Origin: Robiginitomaculum sp.
GTDB lineage: Bacteria; Pseudomonadota; Alphaproteobacteria; Caulobacterales; Maricaulaceae
Length of the DNA stretch: 6,771 nucleotides
Assembly (NCBI GenBank): GCA_027071965.1
Contig: JALSYJ010000336.1
Span: 1-6,771, forward strand
Direction of reading: 5' to 3'
Part shown: positions 1-5,808 of the stretch, in pieces
Layout of the letters: each line of letters begins with the position of its first letter
Position numbering within the stretch: position 1 is the stretch's first letter
Made by a program: the position numbers and the translations under genes
Notes under the pieces: generated by a model
The model's input: the letters and a program-made list of their open reading frames with translations, nothing else
The model's database searches: none
Told to the model about the DNA's origin: nothing

Positions 1-2
1 AC

Positions 3-2144
3 AGGCTGGTTGGCCTGTTCAGGAATCTGGTTTTTTCGGCCATTTTAGTTCTGGTGTTTTCGTTTTTTATTCTGGGCTGGCGCGCGGCACTTATTGTTGG
101 ATCTGCTTTGCCGCTCACCATTTTTATGACTGTCACCCTGTTCAAACTCATGGGACAGCCATTACATCAGATGTCGGTCACCGGCATTGTAATTGCTCTT
201 GGACTTTTAATTGATACAGCCATTGTGATGGTCGATGAATACAGCCTGTTACGCCGCCGTGGATCGGCTCCGGTTGAAGCGATCAAAAAAACATTCAAAT
301 TGCTGTTCGCCCCCCTGCTGGCCTCAACCCTGACCACCATGCTTGCTTTTGCACCGATTGCTCTTATGCCCGGCGGTGCCGGGGAATTTATTGGCATGAT
401 GGGCGTTTCAGTTATCTTTGCTGTCGGCTCCAGCTTTGTTCTGGCATTTACGCTTATCCCGGCATTTTCCGCATGGCTCGATAAGGAGCCGGAACCGGGG
501 GCATCCTATCGCCTCTGGCAGCGTGGTTTGCGTATTAGCTGGTTGACCGCCCTTTATCGCAAAATACTGGATATAGTCATTGCCCGGCCATGGCTTGGAA
601 TTTCCGCCAGCGCAATTGTCCCGTTTATTGGTTTCTTTATGGCCACAACCTTACCAATGCAGTTTTTTCCGCCGGTTGATCGCGATATGTTTCAGGTTCA
701 ACTGACCATGCCTGCGGACAGTTCTCTTGAGAACACACGAATACGTGCCGAAGAAATAAGACAATTCCTGATCAAGGAACCAGGTGTAAATAACATCACC
801 TGGGTCATGGGAAGCGCCGCACCCAAGGTGTTTTACAATGTATTTTCCTCTGCTGCCGTAACCTCCAATCTGGCCAATGGATTTGTAGAAACTGAATCGG
901 CAAAAGATACCCACCGAATTGTTATAAAAATGCAGCATTTACTACGGGCAAAATTCCCCGATGCCAGAATACTGGCCCTGCCCTTTGAACAGGGGCCGCC
1001 GGTAAATGCACCCATTGAGATGATTATCACCGGGCCGAACTTTGGTGAGCTGGATCGTCTGGGGCAGGAATTACGCACCATGTTAAGCGCCATTCCCGGA
1101 GTTACCTATACTCAATCTGAATTACAAATGGGTCAGGTAGTAGCAGCTTTGGAAACTGATGAAACGGCCGCTAAAAGAGTCAATCTGCCGCTAACGGTTT
1201 TGGCACGGCGCCTGAACACATGGTTTGAAGGCATAACTGCTGGAAGCGTGCAGGAAGGTACGGAAAGAATTCCTGTACGCATCCAGTCCGCCCCGGAGCA
1301 ACGAAATGATATTAACAGCGCACTTTCCATGCCGATACCTTCGGCAAATGGTAACACCACCCCCGGTGCCATTTCTAAGCTAAAACTGATACCAAAAATT
1401 GCAGTCATCCCTCATCAAGATGGTGTAAGATATAATGGAATTCTGGCCTATCTGGAGCCATTTACCCTGCCCTCCACCACATTGGCCGAGCTAAAGCGCC
1501 GCCTTGCGCAGTCTGATTTTCATCTTCCCCACGGCTATACCTTGAAATTCGGTGGTGATGCCGAAAGTCAGGGCAATGCCATTGGCAATCTGCTCTCAAC
1601 CGCTATGCCATTGCTTATTTTGATGATTGGGGCTGTTGTACTGGCATTTAATTCATTCTCCTACGCCGGAATCATCGGATGCAGTGGCATCTTGTCCGTG
1701 GGGCTGGCCCTGTTCTCAATCTGGATATTTGGCCAGAGCATGGGGTTTATGGGCATAGTCGGCATTATGGGCCTTGTAGGTCTTTCAATAAATGGCAGTA
1801 TCGTGGTGCTTACCGCACTGAAATCCAACGAAAAAGCCAAGGCCGGAGACCCAATTGCCACCCGCGAAACGGTAATTGATGCCACCCGGCACATTGTAGC
1901 AACCACACTTACCACTATTGGAGGCTTTATTCCGCTATTGGTGTTTGGTGACAGCTTCTGGGGGCCATTGGCTACTGCCATTGCCGGCGGAGTAACCGGA
2001 TCAGCAGTTTTAGCACTGATCTTTGCACCTTCTGCATTTGTGCTATTGGCAAGATTGCGGGCCATTCACAAACGACAGGCAGCAATTAGATTAGCCAAAA
2101 AGCAAATGGCCGCAAGCCGGTCACAAACCGTGACAGATCGTTAA
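3..2144 (+). CDS. RND efflux pump inner-membrane permease subunit, 5'-truncated by window edge
   Basis: C-terminal 713 residues of an AcrB-like resistance-nodulation-division transporter, which exports substrates by proton exchange as an inner-membrane trimer with a periplasmic adaptor and outer-membrane channel. The frame is open to the left edge, so the GTG at 54 is not the true start; about 320 residues are missing compared with the usual 1030-1050. Visible in order: hydrophobic segments for TM2-TM4 (TM4 GLLIDTAIVMVDE), TM5-TM6 (LLASTLTTMLAFAPIALMPG), TM7 followed by TLPMQFFPPVDRDMF, the second periplasmic porter/docking domain (about 690-1580), TM8-TM10 (GLVGLSINGSIVVLTAL) and TM11-TM12 (ATTLTTIGGFIPLLVFGDSF). 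It ends in a basic cytoplasmic tail and TAA. Oddity: the TM4 site that is Asp-Asp in AcrB is Asp-Thr, and the TM10 lysine site is Asn. The substrate cannot be told from sequence. The adaptor gene is not in the window and may lie upstream. Confidence 0.93.
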   Translation, partial: RLVGLFRNLVFSAILVLVFSFFILGWRAALIVGSALPLTIFMTVTLFKLMGQPLHQMSVTGIVIALGLLIDTAIVMVDEYSLLRRRGSAPVEAIKKTFKLLFAPLLASTLTTMLAFAPIALMPGGAGEFIGMMGVSVIFAVGSSFVLAFTLIPAFSAWLDKEPEPGASYRLWQRGLRISWLTALYRKILDIVIARPWLGISASAIVPFIGFFMATTLPMQFFPPVDRDMFQVQLTMPADSSLENTRIRAEEIRQFLIKEPGVNNITWVMGSAAPKVFYNVFSSAAVTSNLANGFVETESAKDTHRIVIKMQHLLRAKFPDARILALPFEQGPPVNAPIEMIITGPNFGELDRLGQELRTMLSAIPGVTYTQSELQMGQVVAALETDETAAKRVNLPLTVLARRLNTWFEGITAGSVQEGTERIPVRIQSAPEQRNDINSALSMPIPSANGNTTPGAISKLKLIPKIAVIPHQDGVRYNGILAYLEPFTLPSTTLAELKRRLAQSDFHLPHGYTLKFGGDAESQGNAIGNLLSTAMPLLILMIGAVVLAFNSFSYAGIIGCSGILSVGLALFSIWIFGQSMGFMGIVGIMGLVGLSINGSIVVLTALKSNEKAKAGDPIATRETVIDATRHIVATTLTTIGGFIPLLVFGDSFWGPLATAIAGGVTGSAVLALIFAPSAFVLLARLRAIHKRQAAIRLAKKQMAASRSQTVTDR

Positions 2145-2159
2145 TCTGGAAAAACTCAC

Positions 2160-2182
2160 AGACATGACCTATATGTCTTTTT
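2160..2182 (+). terminator. weak terminator-like hairpin after the RND gene
   Basis: A perfect 6-bp stem, AGACAT (2160-2165) with ATGTCT (2173-2178), has a 7-nt loop and is followed by four more T (2179-2182). It lies 15 bases past the RND stop codon and 33 bases before cysE. The stem is short and AT-rich, so termination would be partial at best; it could equally be a small palindromic operator for cysE. Confidence 0.35.
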
Positions 2183-2215
2183 AACACAGCAATAAATGGT
2201 GCCAGGGAGCCCTTC

Positions 2216-3028
2216 ATGAGCAATGTTATCGATCTGCAAAGCCCAAGTCATGGCCAATCAATATGGCAGGCATTGCGCCAAGAAGCAGCCAATGCCGCCG
2301 CTACAGAGCCTGCGCTGGCCTCCATGCTAAATGCAGTAATTTTAAACCATGACAATATTACCGATGCGCTTTCTTATATTCTGGCGACCAAGATCGGTGA
2401 CGAGAATATGAGCTCCATGCAGGTGCGCGAAGTATGCGATGATGCATTTGCCGCCTGCCCCGAAATGATCAAGCAGGCAAAAGAAGATGCCAGAGCCGTA
2501 TTGGATCGTGACCCGGCAGCCAAAGGATATATACAGCCATTTTTGTTTTATAAGGGCTTTTTGGCTCTGCAGGCTTATCGGGTCAGCCATTATCTATGGC
2601 AGGAAGGCCGGAACATTATTGCCTATTTTTTTCAATCTCGCGTATCAGAATTATTCGGTATTGATATTCATCCTGCGGCAAAAATCGGTCAAAGTATTAT
2701 GATTGACCATGCCACCGGACTTGTTATTGGTGAAACTGCAGTGGTCGGAGACGAAGTATCCATGCTTCATGGCGTTACCCTTGGCGGCACCGGGGCCGAT
2801 GAACAGGATAGGCACCCCAAAATTGGTAAAGGCGTATTGATCGGTGCCGGAGCAAAAATACTTGGAAACATCAGCATTGGTGAATATGCCAGAATTGCCG
2901 CAGGATCGGTCGTATTAAAAGATGTACCTGCCGCATGCACCGTCGCAGGCGTGCCAGCCAAGCCCGTATCGGGTAAATGCTGCCCTGAACCGGCAAAAAG
3001 CATGAACCAGCTACTTGATCCTGATTGA
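2216..3028 (+). CDS. cysE: serine O-acetyltransferase
   Basis: Transfers acetyl from acetyl-CoA to L-serine, giving O-acetylserine, the precursor that cysteine synthase converts to cysteine; cytoplasmic. The 270 residues match the usual size. Residues about 15-120 form the helical SAT N-terminal domain, ending in the DRDPA stretch; Asp99 there corresponds to a serine-binding aspartate in E. coli CysE. Residues about 150-250 form the left-handed beta-helix of hexapeptide repeats. Active-site signatures are DHATG (Asp164, His165), LGGTG and DRHPKI (His200), matching E. coli Asp157, His158 and His193. The C-terminal tail (about 252-270, with a Cys-Cys pair and KSMNQ) is where cysteine feedback normally acts. 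The ATG has an AGGGAG ribosome binding site (2204-2209) six bases upstream. It is first in a tight run with DUF3126 and downstream genes. CysE enzymes often pair with cysteine synthase, but no cysK is present here. Confidence 0.96.
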   Translation: MSNVIDLQSPSHGQSIWQALRQEAANAAATEPALASMLNAVILNHDNITDALSYILATKIGDENMSSMQVREVCDDAFAACPEMIKQAKEDARAVLDRDPAAKGYIQPFLFYKGFLALQAYRVSHYLWQEGRNIIAYFFQSRVSELFGIDIHPAAKIGQSIMIDHATGLVIGETAVVGDEVSMLHGVTLGGTGADEQDRHPKIGKGVLIGAGAKILGNISIGEYARIAAGSVVLKDVPAACTVAGVPAKPVSGKCCPEPAKSMNQLLDPD

Positions 3029-3082
3029 AGCAGGCCACCGGCTTGGGCTAGGGTTCAAGCTCATTGATTCTTTCTATGCGCT

Positions 3083-3087
3083 GGAGG
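3083..3087 (+). promoter_or_regulatory. ribosome binding site deciding the DUF3126 start
   Basis: GGAGG with a 5-base spacer before ATG 3093. This supports the short 69-residue form rather than a longer reading from 3015. Confidence 0.8.
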
Positions 3088-3092
3088 CACAC

Positions 3093-3302
3093 ATGACCGA
3101 AGAAGAAATTGAAAAATTGCGTGCCTATCTGGCTCGTCGCATCAACCCGTCCGTAGAATTGCGACGCCGGGGCAAAAAAGACGACTCGCTTGAAGTCTAT
3201 GCCAATGAGGAATTTCTGGGCCTGTTATTCAAAGACGACGAAGACCCTGGTGATATTTCCTACAATCTTGATATTGCCATTTTGGCAATGGATCTGGACT
3301 AA
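3093..3302 (+). CDS. DUF3126 family small protein
   Basis: A 69-residue acidic protein of unknown function. The start is the ATG at 3093, placed five bases after a strong GGAGG (3083-3087). The frame stays open upstream to 3015, but that stretch overlaps the end of cysE, lacks a good ribosome binding site and does not resemble the family. The sequence opens with MTEEEIEKLRAYLARRINP, has a basic patch (ELRRRGKKDDS) and ends in EVYANEEFLGLLFKDDED...YNLDIAILAMDLD, the form I recognise for DUF3126. No signal peptide, membrane segment or catalytic motif is seen. It follows cysE by 64 bases and precedes the carbonic-anhydrase-like gene by four, so it is probably co-transcribed and translationally linked to the latter. 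A link to cysteine metabolism is only suggested by its position. Confidence 0.85.
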   Translation: MTEEEIEKLRAYLARRINPSVELRRRGKKDDSLEVYANEEFLGLLFKDDEDPGDISYNLDIAILAMDLD

Positions 3303-3306
3303 GGCC

Positions 3307-3837
3307 TTGCCTGTTTACGCCCTTGGTGACTTGCATCCGGAACTGCCGCCACCGGGACAATTCTGGATAGCACCCGATGCCCAGGTAATCGGCAAAGTCA
3401 CCATGCACAAAAACTCCTCGCTCTGGTTTGGTGTAGTAGCCAGAGGCGATATGGATCGCCTTAGCATTGGAGAAAACTCCAACATCCAGGACGGTACGGT
3501 TCTACACTCCGATGCAGGATTTCCCATGACCGTGGGCAAAGGTGTCACAGTCGGGCACAAGGCCATGTTGCACGGCTGTATCATTGGCGATAATTCGCTC
3601 ATTGGAATTGGCGCCACCGTGTTAAATGGCGCAGTAATTGGTAAAAACTGCCTGATCGGTGCCCATGCCCTTATTACTGAGGGCAAGCAAATCCCTGATA
3701 ATTCCATGGTGGTGGGGGCCCCGGGTAAAATCATCCGTGCGGTCACTGATGAAATGGCGCAAATGTTACAGGCATCTGCCGAGCATTATGTACAGAACTG
3801 GCAGCGCTATGCGAAGGATTTGCAGAGGATTAGCTAA
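3307..3837 (+). CDS. gamma-class carbonic anhydrase / hexapeptide-repeat protein (YrdA/PaaY type)
   Basis: A 176-residue left-handed beta-helix protein. Family members bind zinc or iron and either hydrate CO2 or act on acyl-CoA substrates; many have no proven activity. I place the start at TTG 3307 because the protein then begins with (M)PVYALGDL and the usual length results. In-frame ATG codons lie too far in, and the open frame upstream is only the out-of-frame end of DUF3126. Visible features are FGVVARGDMD (Arg46, Asp48), NIQDGTVLHSD (Gln61, Asp62, His67) and VGHKAMLHGC (His84, His89). These give the three metal-ligand histidines with the His-x4-His spacing of gamma carbonic anhydrases, followed by IGIGATVLNGAVIG repeats, VVGAPGK and a C-terminal helix. 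The ribosome binding site is poor (AAGG only two bases before TTG), so translation probably depends on ribosomes finishing DUF3126 four bases earlier. Exact activity is not determinable. Confidence 0.88.
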   Translation: MPVYALGDLHPELPPPGQFWIAPDAQVIGKVTMHKNSSLWFGVVARGDMDRLSIGENSNIQDGTVLHSDAGFPMTVGKGVTVGHKAMLHGCIIGDNSLIGIGATVLNGAVIGKNCLIGAHALITEGKQIPDNSMVVGAPGKIIRAVTDEMAQMLQASAEHYVQNWQRYAKDLQRIS

Positions 3838-3935
3838 TGAGCAGGCTTGCTTACCCATTTGTATTTTTTTTCCTGATTGCCCTTGCACAAACCCAGCCAG
3901 CAGAAGCACGACGAAGCACCCTTGCGCCGACTTGA
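3837..3935 (+). CDS. small ORF encoding a 32-residue signal-peptide-like protein, hypothetical
   Basis: The ATG shares its A with the TAA of the preceding gene (TAATG) and has a good GAGGA (3825-3829) seven bases upstream, so its initiation signal is better than that of its neighbour. The predicted product begins MSRLAYPFVFFFLIALAQTQ, then PAEARRSTLAPT and TGA. It has a basic N-terminus, a hydrophobic core of about 12 residues and an AEA site resembling a signal peptidase I cleavage site, leaving only about eight mature residues. It is not recognised as any family. It could be a real small exported or membrane peptide, a leader that couples translation toward hutF (36 bases further on), or the 5' remnant of a larger periplasmic protein cut by a stop or frameshift. 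Eight consecutive T (3864-3871) in the hydrophobic core are a slippage-prone spot. Confidence 0.45.
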   Translation: MSRLAYPFVFFFLIALAQTQPAEARRSTLAPT

Positions 3936-3971
3936 CGAGACCAAAGCTGCCCGGCAATTGGAGACGGTAAA

Positions 3972-5339
3972 ATGTCTGCAAAGAAAAACTATAACCTGTT
4001 TGCCCGCCAGGCATTACTGGCCGATGGCTGGATGCAAAATGCACTGGTAAGCTGGGACGAAACCGGAACAATCACCAATATTGCCAGCGGGCAGAACCCT
4101 GGCGCAGACAAAGTGGACGTGCTTATTCCCGGCATGGCGAATTTACATTGTCACAGCTTCCAGCGGGCCATGGCAGCAATGGCGGAAATGAGCCAGTCAA
4201 AATCTGATAGTTTCTGGTCATGGCGTAAACTGATGTATCGCTTTGTGCACACTATTGCGCCAGAGCACCTGCATGATATTGCGTGCCTGGCTTATATGGA
4301 AATGCTGGAAAGCGGCTTTACCTCGGTGGGGGAGTTTCATTATTTGCACCATCAGATAAATGGAAATGCCTTTGACGATCCGGCTGAAATGAGCCACCAG
4401 ATAATCGCAGCCGCCGCAGACACTGGCATGGATTTAACCTTGCTGCCGGTTTTTTACGCCCATTCCGGCTTTGGCGGTAAGGCCCCAAGCCCACAACAAT
4501 ACCGCTTTATCCATGATGTTGATGGTTTTTTGCGCCTGCTTCAACAAATAACAAGCCATCACAAAGATATAGTGCTGGGCATGGCTCCACATTCCTTGCG
4601 CGCTGTCACTCCTGATCAGTTATATGAACTGCTCACAGCCAGACAATCCGGCCCTATCCATATACATGCCGCAGAACAGCAACAAGAAGTAAAAGACTGT
4701 ATGGCCGCTTTGGGTGTGCCACCAGTTCGCTGGCTGCTTGATAATGTGGATATTAGCCCAAAATGGTGCCTTGTTCATGCTACCCACATGCAAGATGACG
4801 AAATTAGAGATATGGCCAGATCAGGAGCCATTGCCGGATTGTGCCCGGTTACCGAGGCAAATCTTGGTGACGGAATTTTTGATGGTGCAAGTTTCCTCTC
4901 CCATAATGGACAGATTGGTATTGGCTCTGACAGTTGCGTTCGCATTGAGTTAACCGAAGAATTGCGATTGCTGGAATATGGCCAAAGACTGCGGGATCAG
5001 GCTCGCGCCGTATTGGCTCCTGTTGGCAAAAGCGTTGGAGGAAATCTGTTCAGACAGGCCGCAATTGGTGGAGCTGTGGCCTTGCAACAAAACAGCGGAA
5101 CAATTGCGCCAGGCAAAAGAGCAAGTTTTGTCTCATTGGATATGACGCAAACAAACCTGTCTGGACGCAAAATGGATGCAATTCTTGACGGCTGGATTTT
5201 TTCCTGTCAACGGCCAGCCATAGAACATGTCTGGGTCAGCGGAACACAAATGGTAAAAAATGGCTATCACAAAAACCATGAAGCCATAACAAGAGCCTAT
5301 AAGGACTTACTGAAAAAGATACTCCATAAAGACATGTAA
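3972..5339 (+). CDS. hutF: formimidoylglutamate deiminase
   Basis: Hydrolyses N-formimino-L-glutamate to N-formyl-L-glutamate and ammonia in the five-step histidine degradation route; cytoplasmic, zinc-dependent amidohydrolase. The 455 residues match the family. Key residues in order: LHCHSFQRAM (His59, His61 metal ligands, Gln64), GEFHYLHH (about 120-127), MAPHSLRA (His207), HIHAAEQ (His232, Glu235), LVHATH (His269) and IGSDSCVRIE (Asp320). The His-Glu-His-Asp positions agree closely with the P. aeruginosa enzyme as I recall it. The EELRLLEYGQRLRDQ stretch after Asp320 is typical of HutF rather than of guanine deaminase or chlorohydrolase relatives. The start ATG has GGAGA (3960-3964) seven bases upstream. 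It is last in the plus-strand run. No hutH, hutU, hutI or hutG is present, so the rest of the pathway must lie elsewhere. A related deaminase activity is a less likely alternative. Confidence 0.93.
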   Translation: MSAKKNYNLFARQALLADGWMQNALVSWDETGTITNIASGQNPGADKVDVLIPGMANLHCHSFQRAMAAMAEMSQSKSDSFWSWRKLMYRFVHTIAPEHLHDIACLAYMEMLESGFTSVGEFHYLHHQINGNAFDDPAEMSHQIIAAAADTGMDLTLLPVFYAHSGFGGKAPSPQQYRFIHDVDGFLRLLQQITSHHKDIVLGMAPHSLRAVTPDQLYELLTARQSGPIHIHAAEQQQEVKDCMAALGVPPVRWLLDNVDISPKWCLVHATHMQDDEIRDMARSGAIAGLCPVTEANLGDGIFDGASFLSHNGQIGIGSDSCVRIELTEELRLLEYGQRLRDQARAVLAPVGKSVGGNLFRQAAIGGAVALQQNSGTIAPGKRASFVSLDMTQTNLSGRKMDAILDGWIFSCQRPAIEHVWVSGTQMVKNGYHKNHEAITRAYKDLLKKILHKDM

Positions 5340-5384
5340 GAGCCAAATGCACACAAGATAAAGACCCCGCGTGACGGTCAGTGA

Positions 5385-5432
5385 TAAGGGTCACTCTTAG
5401 GGTCACTCTTAGGGTCACTTATAGGGTCAGTG
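5385..5432 (+). repeat. four tandem 12-base units containing GGGTCA
   Basis: Units TAAGGGTCACTC (5385-5396), TTAGGGTCACTC (5397-5408), TTAGGGTCACTT (5409-5420) and ATAGGGTCAGTG (5421-5432) are contiguous and share AGGGTCA; an imperfect CGGTCAGTG copy lies just upstream (5375-5383, 13-base step). The array begins 45 bases after the hutF stop. A 12-base period puts each GGGTCA on a similar helix face and also creates a four-residue repeat in any overlapping reading frame. Without spacers it is not CRISPR. It could be a protein-binding array, an iteron-like element, or a simple slippage-generated repeat. Confidence 0.85.
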
Positions 5433-5474
5433 CGGATTTTGCTGTCCCTTGAGTGATACTTGCGCCACCCTGCA

Positions 5475-5503
5475 ATCACACCTAAAAAGCACTTCGTTAT
5501 AAT
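5475..5503 (+). promoter_or_regulatory. possible sigma70-type promoter between the motif clusters
   Basis: A perfect TATAAT (5498-5503) lies 17 bases downstream of ATCACA (5475-5480), which matches four of six TTGACA positions. It sits between the forward GGGTCA array and the inverted ACCCTT cluster. No convincing gene follows it. The AT-rich surroundings make a chance match likely. Confidence 0.25.
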
Positions 5504-5509
5504 AAACTT

Positions 5510-5553
5510 ACCCTTAAATGACCCTTGGGTGTACTTACTGACCCTTGAGGGTC
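5510..5553 (-). repeat. inverted-orientation cluster of AAGGGT(CA) motifs
   Basis: On the plus strand ACCCTT occurs at 5510-5515, 5521-5526 and 5541-5546; the last two are preceded by TG, giving TGACCCTT exactly 20 bases apart. These are reverse complements of the AAGGGTCA core in the tandem array at 5385-5432. The two clusters therefore face each other across about 80 bases that include a TATAAT box and a further reverse-strand near-match, TCCCTTGAGTGA (5445-5456). Confidence 0.6.
5540..5553. promoter_or_regulatory. GACCCT/AGGGTC palindrome
   Basis: A perfect 6-bp inverted repeat, GACCCT (5540-5545) and AGGGTC (5548-5553), around a TG centre. It is built from the same motif as the surrounding repeats. 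A 2-base centre is too tight for a simple RNA hairpin, so a dimeric DNA-binding site is the more natural reading; no regulator can be named. Confidence 0.4.
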
Positions 5554-5590
5554 GGGGATAAGTGCAAAAGGCGCCCGCCAACCTTAAACC

Positions 5591-5599
5591 TGTTATAAT
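5591..5599 (+). promoter_or_regulatory. extended -10 promoter candidate (TGTTATAAT)
   Basis: TG, one base, then a perfect TATAAT (5594-5599) matches the extended -10 consensus. The region 17 bases upstream (GCGCCC) is not a -35 match, which extended -10 promoters can tolerate. Transcription would start near 5606, just before a GC-rich hairpin, and run toward the convergent formyltransferase gene. The only plus-strand ORF downstream (TTG at 5607, 90 codons) has no family resemblance and overlaps the end of that gene. Confidence 0.4.
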
Positions 5600-5605
5600 G
5601 TAAGA

Positions 5606-5780
5606 GTTGGGGCAAAGCCCCCGACAAATACGCTCTTTGACAGGTAAATATTTCTTTTCAAGCCCAACGAAACAAAGGTTTTTGCCTGCTTGCCCCGCAC
5701 AAGCAATCCTGACAGACGGTCGTACAAATGCGCCTGCCTCTGGCTCTTATCCAACGGGGGAAAACAGGATAAGCGTTTTT
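5606..5780 (+). ncRNA. candidate non-coding RNA, family not recognised
   Basis: The boundaries are inferred from the extended -10 at 5591-5599 and the hairpin plus T-run ending at 5780, giving about 175 nt. By eye the interval can fold in several ways: a local hairpin GGGGC-AAA-GCCCC (5609-5621); or GGGGCAA (5609-5615) pairing with TTGCCCC (5690-5696) around a nested CAGGTAAA (5641-5648)/TTTGCCTG (5681-5688) helix with one G-U. A TGCTTG/CAAGCA hairpin (5687-5692, 5700-5705) and CCCCCG (5618-5623) with CGGGGG (5755-5760) are also possible. I checked by eye for 6S RNA, SRP RNA and tmRNA hallmarks and did not find them. It may be nothing but intergenic DNA. Confidence 0.25.
5746..5780 (+). terminator. 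hairpin plus T-run, plus-strand terminator candidate
   Basis: A perfect 7-bp stem, CTTATCC (5746-5752) with GGATAAG (5767-5773), has a 14-nt loop, then CG and five T (5776-5780). On the minus strand no T-run follows the stem, so it fits plus-strand transcripts: the candidate RNA starting near 5606, or read-through from hutF. The two-base gap before the T-run and the long loop weaken it. Confidence 0.4.
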
Positions 5781-5808
5781 GGGCAGGATTTTTCAGCCAA
5801 ATTTGCTG

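Noticed and set aside
1661..2065. Long antisense ORF opposite the RND gene
   Set aside because: A frame shadow of a strongly coding transporter; no start signal or family resemblance. The same holds for the other antisense ORFs over cysE, the carbonic-anhydrase-like gene and hutF.
3015..3092. Upstream extension of the DUF3126 gene
   Set aside because: It overlaps the cysE end, has no good ribosome binding site, and the ATG at 3093 has a strong GGAGG and gives the family length.
3190..3306. Upstream extension of the carbonic-anhydrase-like gene
   Set aside because: This part is an out-of-frame reading of DUF3126; homology begins at PVYALGDL after TTG 3307.
5385..5432. CRISPR array
   Set aside because: The units are 12 bases and contiguous, with no spacers and no cas genes.
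5378..5581. Minus-strand ORF of 67 codons ending in an SDPK repeat
   Set aside because: The peptide repeat is a by-product of the 12-base DNA repeat read in frame. The ORF needs a TTG start without a clear ribosome binding site and resembles no family I know.
5637..5642. Perfect TTGACA suggesting a -35 box
   Set aside because: No acceptable -10 lies 16-18 bases downstream (the region reads AAGCCC).
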